Source: SIG607 sp045537575
GTDB taxonomy: Bacteria > Bacillota > Clostridia > Oscillospirales > Acutalibacteraceae
NCBI GenBank assembly: GCA_045537575.1
Contig: JAZSPU010000033.1
Coordinates: 1-63,674 of the forward strand
Length of the DNA: 63,674 nt
Direction of reading: 5' to 3'
Positions 7,838 to 16,764 of the stretch are shown here, piece after piece. Position numbers and translations under genes: made by a program. Under the pieces are notes generated by a model. The model saw only the letters and a program-made list of their open reading frames with translations, was not told the origin of the DNA and did no database searches. Numbering within the stretch: the stretch's first letter is position 1; the number at the start of each line of letters is the position of its first letter.

Positions 7838-8508
7838 TCCAGCAAATACACACCGTTTTCCATAACAACAAATGAGTAGCCCTCAACCTCAAGATACTGC
7901 TTTACGGGAGAAGTAAATTCCTTATAAACCTCAAGGTCATAGGTGTTAAGGTCGATTTTAAGAATTTGCAACGTACCGGGATTACATACAAAGCCTTTAT
8001 CACCCTTAACAAAAATATGCGACGGTTGTCTGAAGGGAGATGCCGCACCGCCGCCGATACGCAATTCCTCCCTCATAGTATTTATATTGTAACGGACAAT
8101 CACATTATGCTCAGCATAGCAAGTCCAAAGCTTATTTTCAAATAGCGCTATAGAGGTGGGCGGAGCATTTTTATATAGAAGCTGTCCTGCCCACAGTACC
8201 GTGGAATCGGTTTCAAGCAGTTTAAGTGTTCCGTCAAGCTCCATAATCAGCATTTTTTCGCTGGGCAACGGGATAACGCTACAAGTAAGATAATTATTGG
8301 TCTGTTCAACAAACAATCTGTACGCCGCGCCGAATTTGGAAAGCTGATAAATATTCTTTGCAACGTTTGTAACCTTGCCCGTTTCAAAGGAAATCATTTT
8401 AAATGCAACGGAAAGCTGAGTTTCGGTACGTTTTTCGCAATATGTAATTATAATTCCTTTTTCCATAGGAATAACGTGCAGTATCTCGCCTTCGAATACC
8501 GTTTTCAT
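7834..8508 (-). CDS. Uncharacterised protein, possible beta-propeller
   Basis: The 224-residue soluble protein has no signal peptide or membrane segment. It is built of short beta-strand repeats with hydrophobic/aromatic spacing (for example TSIALFENKLWTCYAEHN and QPSHIFVKGDKGFVCNPG), which suggests a WD40- or NHL-like propeller or fragment of one; this is a fold impression only. No family was recognised. It follows the methionine-gamma-lyase-like gene by 45 nt with its own GGAG site, and its stop codon overlaps the T-box promoter. Confidence 0.6.
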   Translation of the reverse strand: MKTVFEGEILHVIPMEKGIIITYCEKRTETQLSVAFKMISFETGKVTNVAKNIYQLSKFGAAYRLFVEQTNNYLTCSVIPLPSEKMLIMELDGTLKLLETDSTVLWAGQLLYKNAPPTSIALFENKLWTCYAEHNVIVRYNINTMREELRIGGGAASPFRQPSHIFVKGDKGFVCNPGTLQILKIDLNTYDLEVYKEFTSPVKQYLEVEGYSFVVMENGVYLLD

Positions 8509-8553
8509 TTAAATCATCTCCTTTCTCGATTTTTTTATTTTACTACAATTTAT

Positions 8554-9828
8554 TTATAAGGTCAATAGTCCTTTTTTCACCATACTGTCTGCCGCAAGAA
8601 GCACACCCATCTGTCCGCTGTGGAAATTAAGTCCTCCCTGCATCCATGCTGCAAAGGGTTCTCTAAGGGGAGCATCTGCCGAAAGTTCAATAGAGGCGCC
8701 CAACGTAAAGCTTCCTGCCGCCATAATTACCTCATCAGTATAACCCGGCATAGCCCAAGGCTCAGGAGAAACAAAGGAATCAATGGGAGCTCCGCTTTGC
8801 ATACCCTTGCAGAAAGCAATAAGAGCCTCGCGGTTGCCAAGAATAACCGCCTGAATAATATCGGCTCTGTCCTCGAAGGGCGAGGGTGTCACTTCATAAC
8901 CCAGCTTTGAAAAAAGCGCCGAACAGTAAACGGCTGTTTTCAGAGCCTCACCCACAGTATGAGGAGCGGCAAATACGCCCATATACATTTCTCTGTTATG
9001 ACCGAGGGTTGCCCCCACCTCTCTGCCCACACCGGGAGCAGTAAGTCTAAAAGCGCACTGTTCTACCAAATCACGTCTTCCCGCTATGTAGCCGCCTGTT
9101 GGCGCAATACCGCCGCCGGGGTTTTTAATAAGGGAACCTGCAATAAGGTCAGCACCGACCTGTGTCGGTTCTTTTCTTTCAACAAATTCTCCATAGCAGT
9201 TATCTACCATTATTATAGTTTCGGGGGATATTTCCTTAACTATTTTACAAAGTCTTTCGATTTTTTCAATAGAAAGGCTTGGACGCAGACTGTATCCGCG
9301 GGAACGCTGAATATAAGCCATTTTATATGTATTTTCTTTCAACGATTTTATAATAGCTTCCTCGTCGGGAGTGCCGTCTTCCTTTAAATCAACCTGACTG
9401 TACTCCACACCAAAATCCTTTAAGGAGCCGTCCGAATGTCCGTCAATGCCAAGCACTCCTATAAGAGTGTCATATGGACGTCCCGTAAGGCAAAGCATTT
9501 TATCCTTAGGACGAAGAACACCGAAAAGAGCAACACAAAGGGTATGAGTGCCCGAAACAAAGTTATGTCTTATAAGAGAATCCTCTGCGCCCATACAATC
9601 TGCCCAAAGCTTTTCAAGGGTATCTCTGCCGATGTCATCATAGCCGTAGCCTGTAGAAATGCCAAGATGCATTTCACTAACCTTATGTTTTATAAAAGCA
9701 GACAACACCTTCTGCTGATTAAACTGAGCAATACTGTCTATTCTTTCAAACTGTTCCTTAGTTTCCTTAATGATTTGTTCGTCTAAGGCTAAAAGCTTTG
9801 AATCAATATCGAAAAAAGTCTGTTTCAT
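8554..9828 (-). CDS. Methionine gamma-lyase-like PLP protein (YnbB/aluminium-resistance family)
   Basis: Fold-type I PLP protein, 424 residues, of the family often annotated as methionine gamma-lyase or aluminium-resistance protein (YnbB in Bacillus). Seen: GISTGYGYDDIGRDTLEKL at about 57-75, the cofactor aspartate in IIMVDNCYGEF (about 206-216), and the predicted PLP lysine in AGSLIKNPGGG (Lys235). The true substrate is unknown even for better studied members. The ATG overlaps the GNAT gene's stop by one base, so it is the distal part of the murD-M42-GNAT operon. Confidence 0.85.
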   Translation of the reverse strand: MKQTFFDIDSKLLALDEQIIKETKEQFERIDSIAQFNQQKVLSAFIKHKVSEMHLGISTGYGYDDIGRDTLEKLWADCMGAEDSLIRHNFVSGTHTLCVALFGVLRPKDKMLCLTGRPYDTLIGVLGIDGHSDGSLKDFGVEYSQVDLKEDGTPDEEAIIKSLKENTYKMAYIQRSRGYSLRPSLSIEKIERLCKIVKEISPETIIMVDNCYGEFVERKEPTQVGADLIAGSLIKNPGGGIAPTGGYIAGRRDLVEQCAFRLTAPGVGREVGATLGHNREMYMGVFAAPHTVGEALKTAVYCSALFSKLGYEVTPSPFEDRADIIQAVILGNREALIAFCKGMQSGAPIDSFVSPEPWAMPGYTDEVIMAAGSFTLGASIELSADAPLREPFAAWMQGGLNFHSGQMGVLLAADSMVKKGLLTL

Positions 9829-10529
9829 TATTCTTCCTCACAATATGCCGATTCACCTATTAGAGTAAAACCGTTTTTTATATAAAAATCTCTGTTATTT
9901 TCATTACAGCAGGCATAAACTTCTCTTTCTCCCGCTTTTGATAAAAGCATTTTTATCAGCCTACTTCCAATTCCCTTTCCACGCTGACCTTTCGGAGCGG
10001 CAATACCGTTTAGCAGTCCTTCCTTTTGAGTATAAAAAAGAAGTGCGCCGCCGCCATCCTTTAAAACAAAATCAGCGCAGGAATGAAGGGTGCGGAAGGT
10101 AACGTCAGCAATAAAGCCGTCGGTATCCTCTATGCCAAGTCCTTCCTTTAAACATTCCATAAGATTTCTGGGTGTACCTTCATCGCTCGTTTCCCCGCTT
10201 TCATAGGGTGGAGAAATTTTAAAGGAAAGGCATTTCTCATTGATTTTAAGGTTCAATTCTTTTGCTGTTTTTAAAGAAGTAAAAATTCCAATATAGCCAA
10301 TAAATTTAAGAAAATCCTTTAGTTCGTCAGCATTTTCTCCGTTTGTATAAAGGCTTATATATCCGCCTACTTTAGCTATAAGGGCATACGCTTTTCCTTC
10401 ATCATTTATACCGCTGTAAAACTGCGCCACCTTATCATAGTTCTTGTAGGCTTTATAGGAGCACCTGATTTTAACAAGGGCAACGTCGCTTATGCCTTCA
10501 AACTCGTCTTTATACTCTGAAATTATCAC
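9828..10529 (-). CDS. GNAT-family N-acetyltransferase-like protein
   Basis: The 233-residue product has a C-terminal GNAT domain (about 130-230) with the acetyl-CoA pyrophosphate-binding motif GQRGKGIGSRLIKMLL and the NENNRDFYIKNGF motif-B region. The N-terminal half is divergent and may be a degenerate second GNAT repeat. Acceptor unknown. The GTG start overlaps the M42 peptidase stop by 4 nt (GTGA) and GGGTG lies just upstream, so coupling to the peptidase is likely. Confidence 0.75.
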   Translation of the reverse strand: MIISEYKDEFEGISDVALVKIRCSYKAYKNYDKVAQFYSGINDEGKAYALIAKVGGYISLYTNGENADELKDFLKFIGYIGIFTSLKTAKELNLKINEKCLSFKISPPYESGETSDEGTPRNLMECLKEGLGIEDTDGFIADVTFRTLHSCADFVLKDGGGALLFYTQKEGLLNGIAAPKGQRGKGIGSRLIKMLLSKAGEREVYACCNENNRDFYIKNGFTLIGESAYCEEE

Positions 10530-11539
10530 TTTATTTCACCCGAGCAAATTTTGCTGCAAAGCTTAGTTGCAATTTTATTAAGATTTTCAATATCCGAAAT
10601 ATTGCAAACACAGGAGCCGGTATGAATGTATCTGCAAGGCACAGAAAGGGCTATGGTGCGTACACCCTCCTTAGAAAGATGTACCGCTCCCGAATTATTT
10701 CCTCCCGCAACCGCCGCCTTTGTCTGACAGGGTGTGTTTAAGGAAAGGGCTGTGTCATAAAGCTTTCTATCATAAAGGGTTGCCTTGTCCATAAAGGATA
10801 CGGCAGGGCCGTTCCCAAGTTTACAAACCTTGTCTTCCTCGGCAACACCCGATAAATCCGCGGCAGTAGTAGCTTCAAGGCAAATAGCAAAATCGGGAGT
10901 AACGCTGAATGTGGCAGTTCTTGCCCCTCTGCAGCCTACCTCCTCTTGCACAGTAAAGGTGGCATAAAAATCATATTCATCATAATTTTTTATCATTGAA
11001 ATAAGAACAGCGCAGCCAACTCTGTCATCAAGAGCTTTTGCTTTTATTGTTTTATTTCCTAAAACCGCAAATTCGCTTATAAAGGTTGCAGTATCGCCCA
11101 GTCTTACAAATTTTAAAGCTTCCTCTTTGGATGAAGCGCCGATATCAATATAAAGGCTGTCTGCTTTGGGCGGTGTTTCTTTTTCTTCACCTGAGCAAAG
11201 ATGTATCGGCTTTGAGCCTATTACACCTACGGTTTTGCCCTCTATCATAACCTTTTTACACATAAGAGCAGAAGGCTGTATTCCGCCTACAACGGAAAAT
11301 TTCAAAAATCCGTCATTGGTAATACCTGTTATAATCAAGCCCACCTCGTCGGTATGGGCATCTATCATAATTTTATTAAGGGGTGTTTTTTTACCCTTTT
11401 TAAAGGCAATAATATTGCCCATTGCATCGGTTTTTACTTCGGCATAATCCTTTATTTCATCTATAATAATTTTAGATACGTTTCCTTCGTTTCCCGAAAC
11501 GCCATCGGTAAGACACAGTTTTTTAAGTAATTCAATCAT
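10526..11539 (-). CDS. M42-family metallo-aminopeptidase (second copy)
   Basis: Dinuclear-zinc aminopeptidase of the glutamyl aminopeptidase/TET type, cytosolic, probably trimming peptides. The frame opens at 11572, but the ATG at 11537-11539 has GGGAGG 7 nt upstream and gives the family start IELLKKLCLTDGVSGNEG, so it is preferred (337 residues). Metal and catalytic elements seen: DAHTDEVG, KALDDRVGCAVLI and FTVQEEVGCRGA, with a late HTG motif. Its start overlaps the stop of another M42 gene by 8 nt. Confidence 0.9.
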   Translation of the reverse strand: MIELLKKLCLTDGVSGNEGNVSKIIIDEIKDYAEVKTDAMGNIIAFKKGKKTPLNKIMIDAHTDEVGLIITGITNDGFLKFSVVGGIQPSALMCKKVMIEGKTVGVIGSKPIHLCSGEEKETPPKADSLYIDIGASSKEEALKFVRLGDTATFISEFAVLGNKTIKAKALDDRVGCAVLISMIKNYDEYDFYATFTVQEEVGCRGARTATFSVTPDFAICLEATTAADLSGVAEEDKVCKLGNGPAVSFMDKATLYDRKLYDTALSLNTPCQTKAAVAGGNNSGAVHLSKEGVRTIALSVPCRYIHTGSCVCNISDIENLNKIATKLCSKICSGEIK

Positions 11540-12545
11540 TTTTTGCGCCTCCCGACAGAATGTAATTTTCAAGCAAATCTACCGTTGCAATAATATCCCG
11601 TATATCAACTATTTCACAGTCGGTATGCATATTGCGAAGGGGAATAGAAACAAGACCGCAGGGAATCCCCTCTTTAGTAACCGAAATCACATCGGCATTA
11701 GTTCCCGTAGTTGAACCCATAATCTCATTTGTAAAGGGAATGCCGTTTTTCGTTGCGGTATCCTCTAAGGTACGGGCTATGTTTCTGCAAAGTATTGGAG
11801 AAGCGCCTATCATAACTCCGCTTGACAGAGGCGAACAATCCTGCTCTTTAACGTCGGGAGCATCGCCAAAGCTTACGTCAACAATTACCGCTTCATCCGC
11901 TTTAATGCCATAGGCGGCAGTACGGGCGCCGCGAAGTCCCAATTCTTCGCTTTCGCTGAAAAGAAGTTTAACATTTACGGGAAGTTTTTTATTATGAAGT
12001 CTTTGTGCCAAAAGGGTAAGCACCGCACAGCCTGCGCGGTTATCAAGACTTTTAGAAACAACTCTGTTTTCACCCAGTGTAAAAAACTCGCCGTCAAAGG
12101 TAACAAAATCGCCTACGCTGATTACTTCTTTTGCATTATCAAAAAGTCCCGTATCAATTTTAATTTTTCCTAAATCAGAATATTTTTCGCTTTCCTTTGA
12201 AAGATGGGGCGGAGTACTTATAAATACACCTTTAACCCTTTCCCTTCCGTGAATAATAACCTGCTTTGTAGGAAGCTGTCTTAAGTCAATTCCGCCGCAA
12301 TTGGAAACTGTAAGAAATCCCTTTTCATCTACGTTGGTCACTACAAAGCCAACCTCGTCAATGTGAGCATCTATAAGTAAAGTTTTCTCACCTTCGCCCT
12401 CAAGGGTGGCAATAAGTCCTTGATTTCCTATTTTTTCGGTCTCGGCATATGGCGAAACAACGCGCCCGATGATTTCACGGGCGCCGTTAATATGACCTAT
12501 GGAAAAGCTTAAAGTAAGTTCTTTTAAAAGTTCTTTAATATCCAT
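11532..12545 (-). CDS. M42-family metallo-aminopeptidase (first copy)
   Basis: A 337-residue paralogue of the adjacent gene with the same elements: DAHIDEVGFVV, the KSLDNRAGCAVLTL metal/catalytic segment, FSESEELGLRGARTA with the catalytic glutamates, and NMHTDCE near the C terminus. The two are arranged head-to-tail and clearly diverged, so they may form a hetero-oligomer or differ in specificity (inference). The start overlaps the murD stop by one base (TAATG); no strong independent ribosome site was seen. Confidence 0.9.
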   Translation of the reverse strand: MDIKELLKELTLSFSIGHINGAREIIGRVVSPYAETEKIGNQGLIATLEGEGEKTLLIDAHIDEVGFVVTNVDEKGFLTVSNCGGIDLRQLPTKQVIIHGRERVKGVFISTPPHLSKESEKYSDLGKIKIDTGLFDNAKEVISVGDFVTFDGEFFTLGENRVVSKSLDNRAGCAVLTLLAQRLHNKKLPVNVKLLFSESEELGLRGARTAAYGIKADEAVIVDVSFGDAPDVKEQDCSPLSSGVMIGASPILCRNIARTLEDTATKNGIPFTNEIMGSTTGTNADVISVTKEGIPCGLVSIPLRNMHTDCEIVDIRDIIATVDLLENYILSGGAKND

Positions 12546-13924
12546 TATAAGTTATTTACCAATTCCTTAAAGTATTTTCCTCTTGCTTCAAAGTTGGGGA
12601 AAGCATCAAATGATGCACAAGCGGGAGAAAGTGTTACTATATCGCCGCTTTGCGCTTTACTGCTTACGATTTCAACAGCCTCTTTAATATCATTTACCCT
12701 TACGATTTCGGGAACACCGTTATAGTGAGGATGTTCTACTACAGCCTTTTCAATGGCGGCGGCAGTAGGGCCCGAAAGAGCCATAAATTTAACCTTTTCA
12801 ATTATATAGGGCGCGAGAGGCTCAAAGGGAATGTGTTTATCATATCCGCCCGCAATAAGCATTACCTTTTTGTCAAAGGATTTAAGACCTGCTATAGTAC
12901 GGGAAGGACTGCTGGCAATAGAGTCATTAAAATAACGCACTCCGTTAATTTCCCTTACAAGCTCATTTCTGTGCTCAACGCCCATAAATTCTTTGGCAAC
13001 CTTGCGTATGGTATCGGCGCTAACGTATCCCCAAACAGCAGAAATAGCCGCAAGATAATTTTCTACGTTATGGTCACCGATTATGGAAATGCTATCCCTG
13101 TGCATTACGGGTACGTCCATACCTCTGTATGCCATATGGAGAGTTCCGTCGGTATCAAGCCAAGCGCCGTTTTTAAGCGGACGTTCCATACTAAAGCTTA
13201 ATGACTGTCCTCTTACATAATGGGAAAATCCCGAAGTAATTTCATTATCGCGGTTAAGTACGGTACGGGAAAAAGCATTCTGATGCATTAAAATATTCTT
13301 CTTTGCTTCGACATACTCATCCATATCCTTGTGAATATCAAGATGATTAGGAGCAACGTTGGTAACTACCGCAACGTCGGGGCTCTTTCTCATAGAAATA
13401 AGCTGGAAGGAGGAAAGCTCTGCCACAACAAAGTCATCAGGCTGAATTTCGCTGATTCTCGGAAGCAACGGTTTTCCGATATTACCGCCGATATGAACCT
13501 TCTTGCCCTCTTCTTCAAGCATTTTTGCAATAAGAGTGGTTGTGGTGGTTTTTCCGTCAGAGCCCGTAACGGCAAAAATTGTAGCAGGACAAAGGTCAAA
13601 GAAAACCTCCATCTCACTTGTTACGGCAATGCCGCGTTTTCTCGCAAGGTCTAGCTCGGGAAGATAAAAGTTCATTCCTGGGGTACGGAAAATAATATCA
13701 ACCTCAAGGTCATCAAGGTATCTTTCGCCAAGTCTTAACTCTGCGCCGGCATTTTCAAGCTCCTGAGCCAAAGCGCCTATCTGCTCTCTGTTTCTTCTAT
13801 CGCAGGCAATTACCCTTGCGCCCTTGCTTAAAAAGTCAAGAATCAAAGGAGTATTACTTATACCTATTCCGCAAATTGCTATTTTTTTGGTGGAAATATG
13901 TTGCCAGAATTGTTTGCAATCCAT
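12545..13924 (-). CDS. murD: UDP-N-acetylmuramoyl-L-alanine:D-glutamate ligase
   Basis: Cytosolic Mur ligase that adds D-glutamate to UDP-MurNAc-L-Ala using ATP. The 459 residues cover an N-terminal Rossmann-like UDP domain, the ATPase P-loop FAVTGSDGKTTTT (about 117-128), the VVTNVAPNHLDIHKDMDEY motif, the HNVENYLAAI motif with catalytic histidine/asparagine, and the C-terminal GGYDKHIPF loop. It is not in a dcw cluster here but heads an operon with two aminopeptidases. AAGGGGCGG precedes the ATG. Confidence 0.97.
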   Translation of the reverse strand: MDCKQFWQHISTKKIAICGIGISNTPLILDFLSKGARVIACDRRNREQIGALAQELENAGAELRLGERYLDDLEVDIIFRTPGMNFYLPELDLARKRGIAVTSEMEVFFDLCPATIFAVTGSDGKTTTTTLIAKMLEEEGKKVHIGGNIGKPLLPRISEIQPDDFVVAELSSFQLISMRKSPDVAVVTNVAPNHLDIHKDMDEYVEAKKNILMHQNAFSRTVLNRDNEITSGFSHYVRGQSLSFSMERPLKNGAWLDTDGTLHMAYRGMDVPVMHRDSISIIGDHNVENYLAAISAVWGYVSADTIRKVAKEFMGVEHRNELVREINGVRYFNDSIASSPSRTIAGLKSFDKKVMLIAGGYDKHIPFEPLAPYIIEKVKFMALSGPTAAAIEKAVVEHPHYNGVPEIVRVNDIKEAVEIVSSKAQSGDIVTLSPACASFDAFPNFEARGKYFKELVNNL

Positions 13925-13969
13925 TAATTCCGCCCCTTCCGTAAGTATTATAAATTTACATATATTTCT

Positions 13970-13998
13970 ATTATACTTATTTTATATTAAAATATCAA
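13970..13998 (-). promoter_or_regulatory. Promoter of the murD operon
   Basis: Minus strand TTGATA (13993-13998), 17-bp AT-rich spacer, TATAAT (13970-13975), about 45 nt upstream of the murD start. Confidence 0.75.
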
Positions 13999-14011
13999 TA
14001 GAAATAAAAAA

Positions 14012-14039
14012 ATAACCGACGATTTTCACCGTCGGTTAT
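14012..14039 (-). terminator. Intrinsic terminator after putP
   Basis: A 10-bp perfect stem (ATAACCGACG/CGTCGGTTAT) with an 8-nt loop, followed on the minus strand by seven U residues. It sits 8 nt beyond the putP stop. Confidence 0.9.
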
Positions 14040-14047
14040 CAAAGCTT

Positions 14048-15607
14048 TTAATCATCAATTGATTTATCCAAAGCGTTATTATAAATTTCTACAACCTTTT
14101 CATCGGGTGCTTTTGTGCAAAGGGTAACTATTACAGCCGCTAATGCGCCCACAATAAAACCGGGTATAATTTCATAAAGACCGGTATTATAAACAACTGC
14201 TTCGGTAACGGTGCTTGTATAGAGCACAAGCCAAACGATATCAGCAACTGCACCTGCTACTATACCTGCAACCGCACCTGCATAGTTAAAGCGCTTCCAG
14301 AAAAGTGAAAGAATAACTACAGGGCCGAATGCAGCGCCGAAGAGTCCCCATGCATTTTCAACCATTGCCATAATGTTGGATGCCCATGGATTAGTACCCT
14401 TAAGACCCGAAAGAGAGATAAGAAGAGCAACTACCGTTACAATGAGAACTACGATTCTTCCAACCCAGAGAAGTTCTTTATCGGTTGCTTTATTGCGTCT
14501 GATAATAGGCTTATAAATATCACTGGTAAATGAGGAAGATGCAACGAGAAGCTGAGAGTCGGCAGTTGACATTGAAGCGGCGATAATTGCGGAAAGAAGA
14601 ATACCTGCAATAAATCCGGGGAAAATATCGTCAACTATTTTGATAAATACGTTCTGCTGAAGTCCTGCAGGAATCAAAGAAACTGCAAGAGCAGAACCGT
14701 CGCTAAGTAAATAGGTACGTGCAAAATAAGCAATTGCCATTGCAGCGCCAAGTGTGAGGATTACCCAAATTATAGCAACAGAAGAAGACTTCTTAACCAT
14801 GGAAGATTTCTTGATAGACATAAATCTAACGAGAATATGAGGCATACCGAAGTAACCAAGTCCCCAACCAAGACCTGAAGCTATATCCTGCCAGCTTGCC
14901 GTAAAGGGATTGGAATTAAAAGCATTTACGCCTTCTGCAAAAGCAGTTTTGTAGGTATCATCAAAATTGCCGAAAGAGAACATAATAATCGGAACGGCAA
15001 GAAGCGCAACCAACATCAGAATTCCCTGGAAAAAGTCTGTCCAACAAACAGCCTTGTAACCGCCCATAAAGGTGTAAACAAGAATTATGGCGGCAAATAT
15101 AATCATTGCAAGTTGTTTACGTGTTTCAAACCAAGGAATAACGGAACAGAAAACGGTAGTTCCTGCATTAAAAGCAGATGCTACGTAAACTGTAAATGCA
15201 ATAAGGAAAATTACTGCGCATATAACCTTTAAGGCAGGGCTGGAGGAAGCAAAACGATTAGTAAGATACTGAGGTAAAGTTATGGAGTCGCCTGCAGCCT
15301 TTGAAAAACGACGAAGACGTTTTGCCATAATCACCCAGTTAAGAATAGTACCGAGCGCAAGACCGATACCAATCCAAACCTTGCCCATACCGAAAGCAAG
15401 AATACTTCCGGGGAAGCCCATCAAAAGCCAACCGCTCATATCAGATGCCTGAGCGCTCATAGCAGTTACCCACGGTCCCATAGAACGACCGCCAAGGAAA
15501 TAATCCTTTTCACCGCTTTGTTTTCTTGATTTAAGGAAGAAAACAAAACCAATTGTAAGCATGGCAAAGAAGTAAATTACAAAAGCCATAAGTTTTGAGA
15601 TATTCAT
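14048..15607 (-). CDS. putP: Sodium/proline symporter
   Basis: Integral membrane Na+:solute symporter (SSF family), 519 residues, about 13 hydrophobic segments. Family marks include the KDYFLGGRSMGPWVTAMSAQ segment after helix 1, DMSGWLLMGFPG, the WP-type GLGWGLGYFGMPHILVRFM stretch and the AAIIAASMSTADSQLLVASS signature in the second half. Proline is the best-supported substrate for this close PutP-type pattern. It stands alone, with its own promoter and an upstream inverted repeat that could be a binding site for the adjacent TetR regulator. Confidence 0.93.
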   Translation of the reverse strand: MNISKLMAFVIYFFAMLTIGFVFFLKSRKQSGEKDYFLGGRSMGPWVTAMSAQASDMSGWLLMGFPGSILAFGMGKVWIGIGLALGTILNWVIMAKRLRRFSKAAGDSITLPQYLTNRFASSSPALKVICAVIFLIAFTVYVASAFNAGTTVFCSVIPWFETRKQLAMIIFAAIILVYTFMGGYKAVCWTDFFQGILMLVALLAVPIIMFSFGNFDDTYKTAFAEGVNAFNSNPFTASWQDIASGLGWGLGYFGMPHILVRFMSIKKSSMVKKSSSVAIIWVILTLGAAMAIAYFARTYLLSDGSALAVSLIPAGLQQNVFIKIVDDIFPGFIAGILLSAIIAASMSTADSQLLVASSSFTSDIYKPIIRRNKATDKELLWVGRIVVLIVTVVALLISLSGLKGTNPWASNIMAMVENAWGLFGAAFGPVVILSLFWKRFNYAGAVAGIVAGAVADIVWLVLYTSTVTEAVVYNTGLYEIIPGFIVGALAAVIVTLCTKAPDEKVVEIYNNALDKSIDD

Positions 15608-15642
15608 ACAATCTCTCCTTCTTTAAAAAATAGAACAGGAAT

Positions 15643-15671
15643 AGTATAACACACCTAAATAAAAAAATCAA
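15643..15671 (-). promoter_or_regulatory. putP promoter
   Basis: TTGATT (15666-15671), 17-bp spacer, TATACT (15643-15648) on the minus strand. The -35 box abuts the inverted repeat at 15670-15715. Confidence 0.75.
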
Positions 15672-15715
15672 TACAGAACTAAGTATAGACTAAATTCTGT
15701 ACTTCGTTCTGTATT
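15670..15715. promoter_or_regulatory. Inverted-repeat operator candidate upstream of putP
   Basis: Outer arms AATACAGAAC (15670-15679) and GTTCTGTATT (15706-15715) are perfect inverted repeats; a third half-site TTCTGTA lies at 15695-15701. A related pair, AGTATAGA and TTCTATACT, occurs at about 15682 and 15761. Placement directly upstream of the putP -35 box and downstream of a TetR gene suggests a regulator site; which protein binds is unknown. Confidence 0.5.
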
Positions 15716-15792
15716 AAAAGAAAAATGTATTATTTTAAAAGGAAAAATTACAAGACTCAATTCTATACTAAAAATAATACAAAAAATAAACT

Positions 15793-16380
15793 TTACGCTT
15801 TTTCAATTCTTTTTAGGAAAAAAGGCAGTAATTTTGCCGAATAATCGCTCAAGGAATAGTCCCCGTTACAAAGGCACCAATCGTAAATAAGCGCTCTTTC
15901 GCAAAAGGCATAATATTTAACAATATCATTAACCGACTGCTCTTTTGTGATTTCGTCCTTCCCCTGCCCCGCTATTACTATTTTTCTTAAAAGCCTATAA
16001 TAAACTCTGTTATGGTCGAGAAGCTGTTTTTCGCTTTTGGTGAGAAGCTGAGTAGAGTAAAGTCTTTTTATAAGTTCAAGGTCAACGGTGCTTTCTATCA
16101 TTTCAAAAAGTTGACGGTTTAAAAAGATAAGAATACTGACAGCATTCATATCTGCGTCAATTTTATCTTCAAGCTCTTCATACTTCTCATCGAAAAGATA
16201 GGCGAGTGAACCCAGCAAAGCATCCTTACTGTCAAAGTAATGGTAAAAGGAACCCTTTGAAGTTCCCGATTCTTTTATAATATCCTCAACGGTGGTATCA
16301 TCATAGCCCTGCTCATAGAAAAGCTTCCAAGCGGCAGACACTATTTTTCCCATTGTATTGCGCGACGTTTTTTTAGACAT
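15793..16380 (-). CDS. TetR/AcrR-family transcriptional regulator
   Basis: One-component repressor, 195 residues. The open frame begins at 16563, but the N-terminal extension is low-complexity and the ATG at 16378-16380 has GGGAG 7 nt upstream and starts the canonical domain: IVSAAWKLFYEQGYDDTTVE, then the HTH IIKESGTSKGSFYHYFDSKDALL (about 29-51). The C-terminal ligand domain is unassigned. The neighbours are putP on the same strand and a divergent small membrane protein; either could be a target. Confidence 0.93.
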   Translation of the reverse strand: MSKKTSRNTMGKIVSAAWKLFYEQGYDDTTVEDIIKESGTSKGSFYHYFDSKDALLGSLAYLFDEKYEELEDKIDADMNAVSILIFLNRQLFEMIESTVDLELIKRLYSTQLLTKSEKQLLDHNRVYYRLLRKIVIAGQGKDEITKEQSVNDIVKYYAFCERALIYDWCLCNGDYSLSDYSAKLLPFFLKRIEKA

Positions 16381-16397
16381 ACAATCACTCCCATAAA

Positions 16398-16426
16398 AAT
16401 ATACCACATATTTTAAAAATTTACAA
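16398..16426 (-). promoter_or_regulatory. Promoter of the TetR gene
   Basis: TTGTAA (16421-16426), 17-bp spacer, TATATT (16398-16403) on the minus strand, about 18 nt from the revised start codon. Confidence 0.65.
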
Positions 16427-16513
16427 GAAAAGCTTATCCTAGTACTCTTTATGGTACACAACCCCCTGTATAATATAATCAGAAAGGAGATAAAAAACAA
16501 TTTAAAAAAACAC

Positions 16514-16542
16514 TTGACAAATAAGAATTTACAGTTTATAAT
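16514..16542 (+). promoter_or_regulatory. Consensus promoter of the small membrane protein gene
   Basis: Perfect TTGACA (16514-16519), 17-bp spacer, perfect TATAAT (16537-16542) on the plus strand, reading away from the TetR gene. Confidence 0.92.
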
Positions 16543-16555
16543 AAAATTACAGATA

Positions 16556-16571
16556 AAGAACATTTGTTCTT
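16556..16571. promoter_or_regulatory. Inverted repeat in the 5' UTR of the small ORF
   Basis: AAGAACA/TGTTCTT with a 2-nt centre, 14 nt downstream of the -10 box. It shares GAAC/GTTC half-sites with the putP inverted repeat, so a common regulator is conceivable. Confidence 0.4.
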
Positions 16572-16587
16572 TTAGGAGGAAATCAAT

Positions 16588-16761
16588 ATGAATGCAGTAA
16601 TAATCAGTATTTTAGAAATAATCGCAGTAGGGTTTACCATTTGGTGCCTTTTTAACGAAAAGAAGCTTGTAGCTTTTGAAAAGAAATTTATCCGCTCCTT
16701 TAAACGCCGTCGTTTAAAGGTTATTAAAGGCGGTAAATCCATCAGCAAATACTACGCATAA
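16588..16761 (+). CDS. 57-residue single-pass membrane protein, unknown function
   Basis: A short frame with an AGGAGG 7 nt before the ATG and a perfect promoter 45 nt upstream. The product begins MNAVIISILEIIAVGFTIWC, a hydrophobic segment that fits one membrane helix (about 3-22), followed by a strongly basic tail containing FKRRRLKVIKGGK and ending KYYA. By the positive-inside rule the tail is cytoplasmic. It is transcribed divergently from a TetR gene and ends at a terminator, so it is a self-contained unit. No family recognised. Confidence 0.75.
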   Translation: MNAVIISILEIIAVGFTIWCLFNEKKLVAFEKKFIRSFKRRRLKVIKGGKSISKYYA

Positions 16762-16764
16762 AAA

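Noticed and set aside
16381..16563. N-terminal extension of the TetR protein
   Set aside because: Hydrophobic low-complexity stretch lying over two promoters; the ATG at 16380 has a clear ribosome site.
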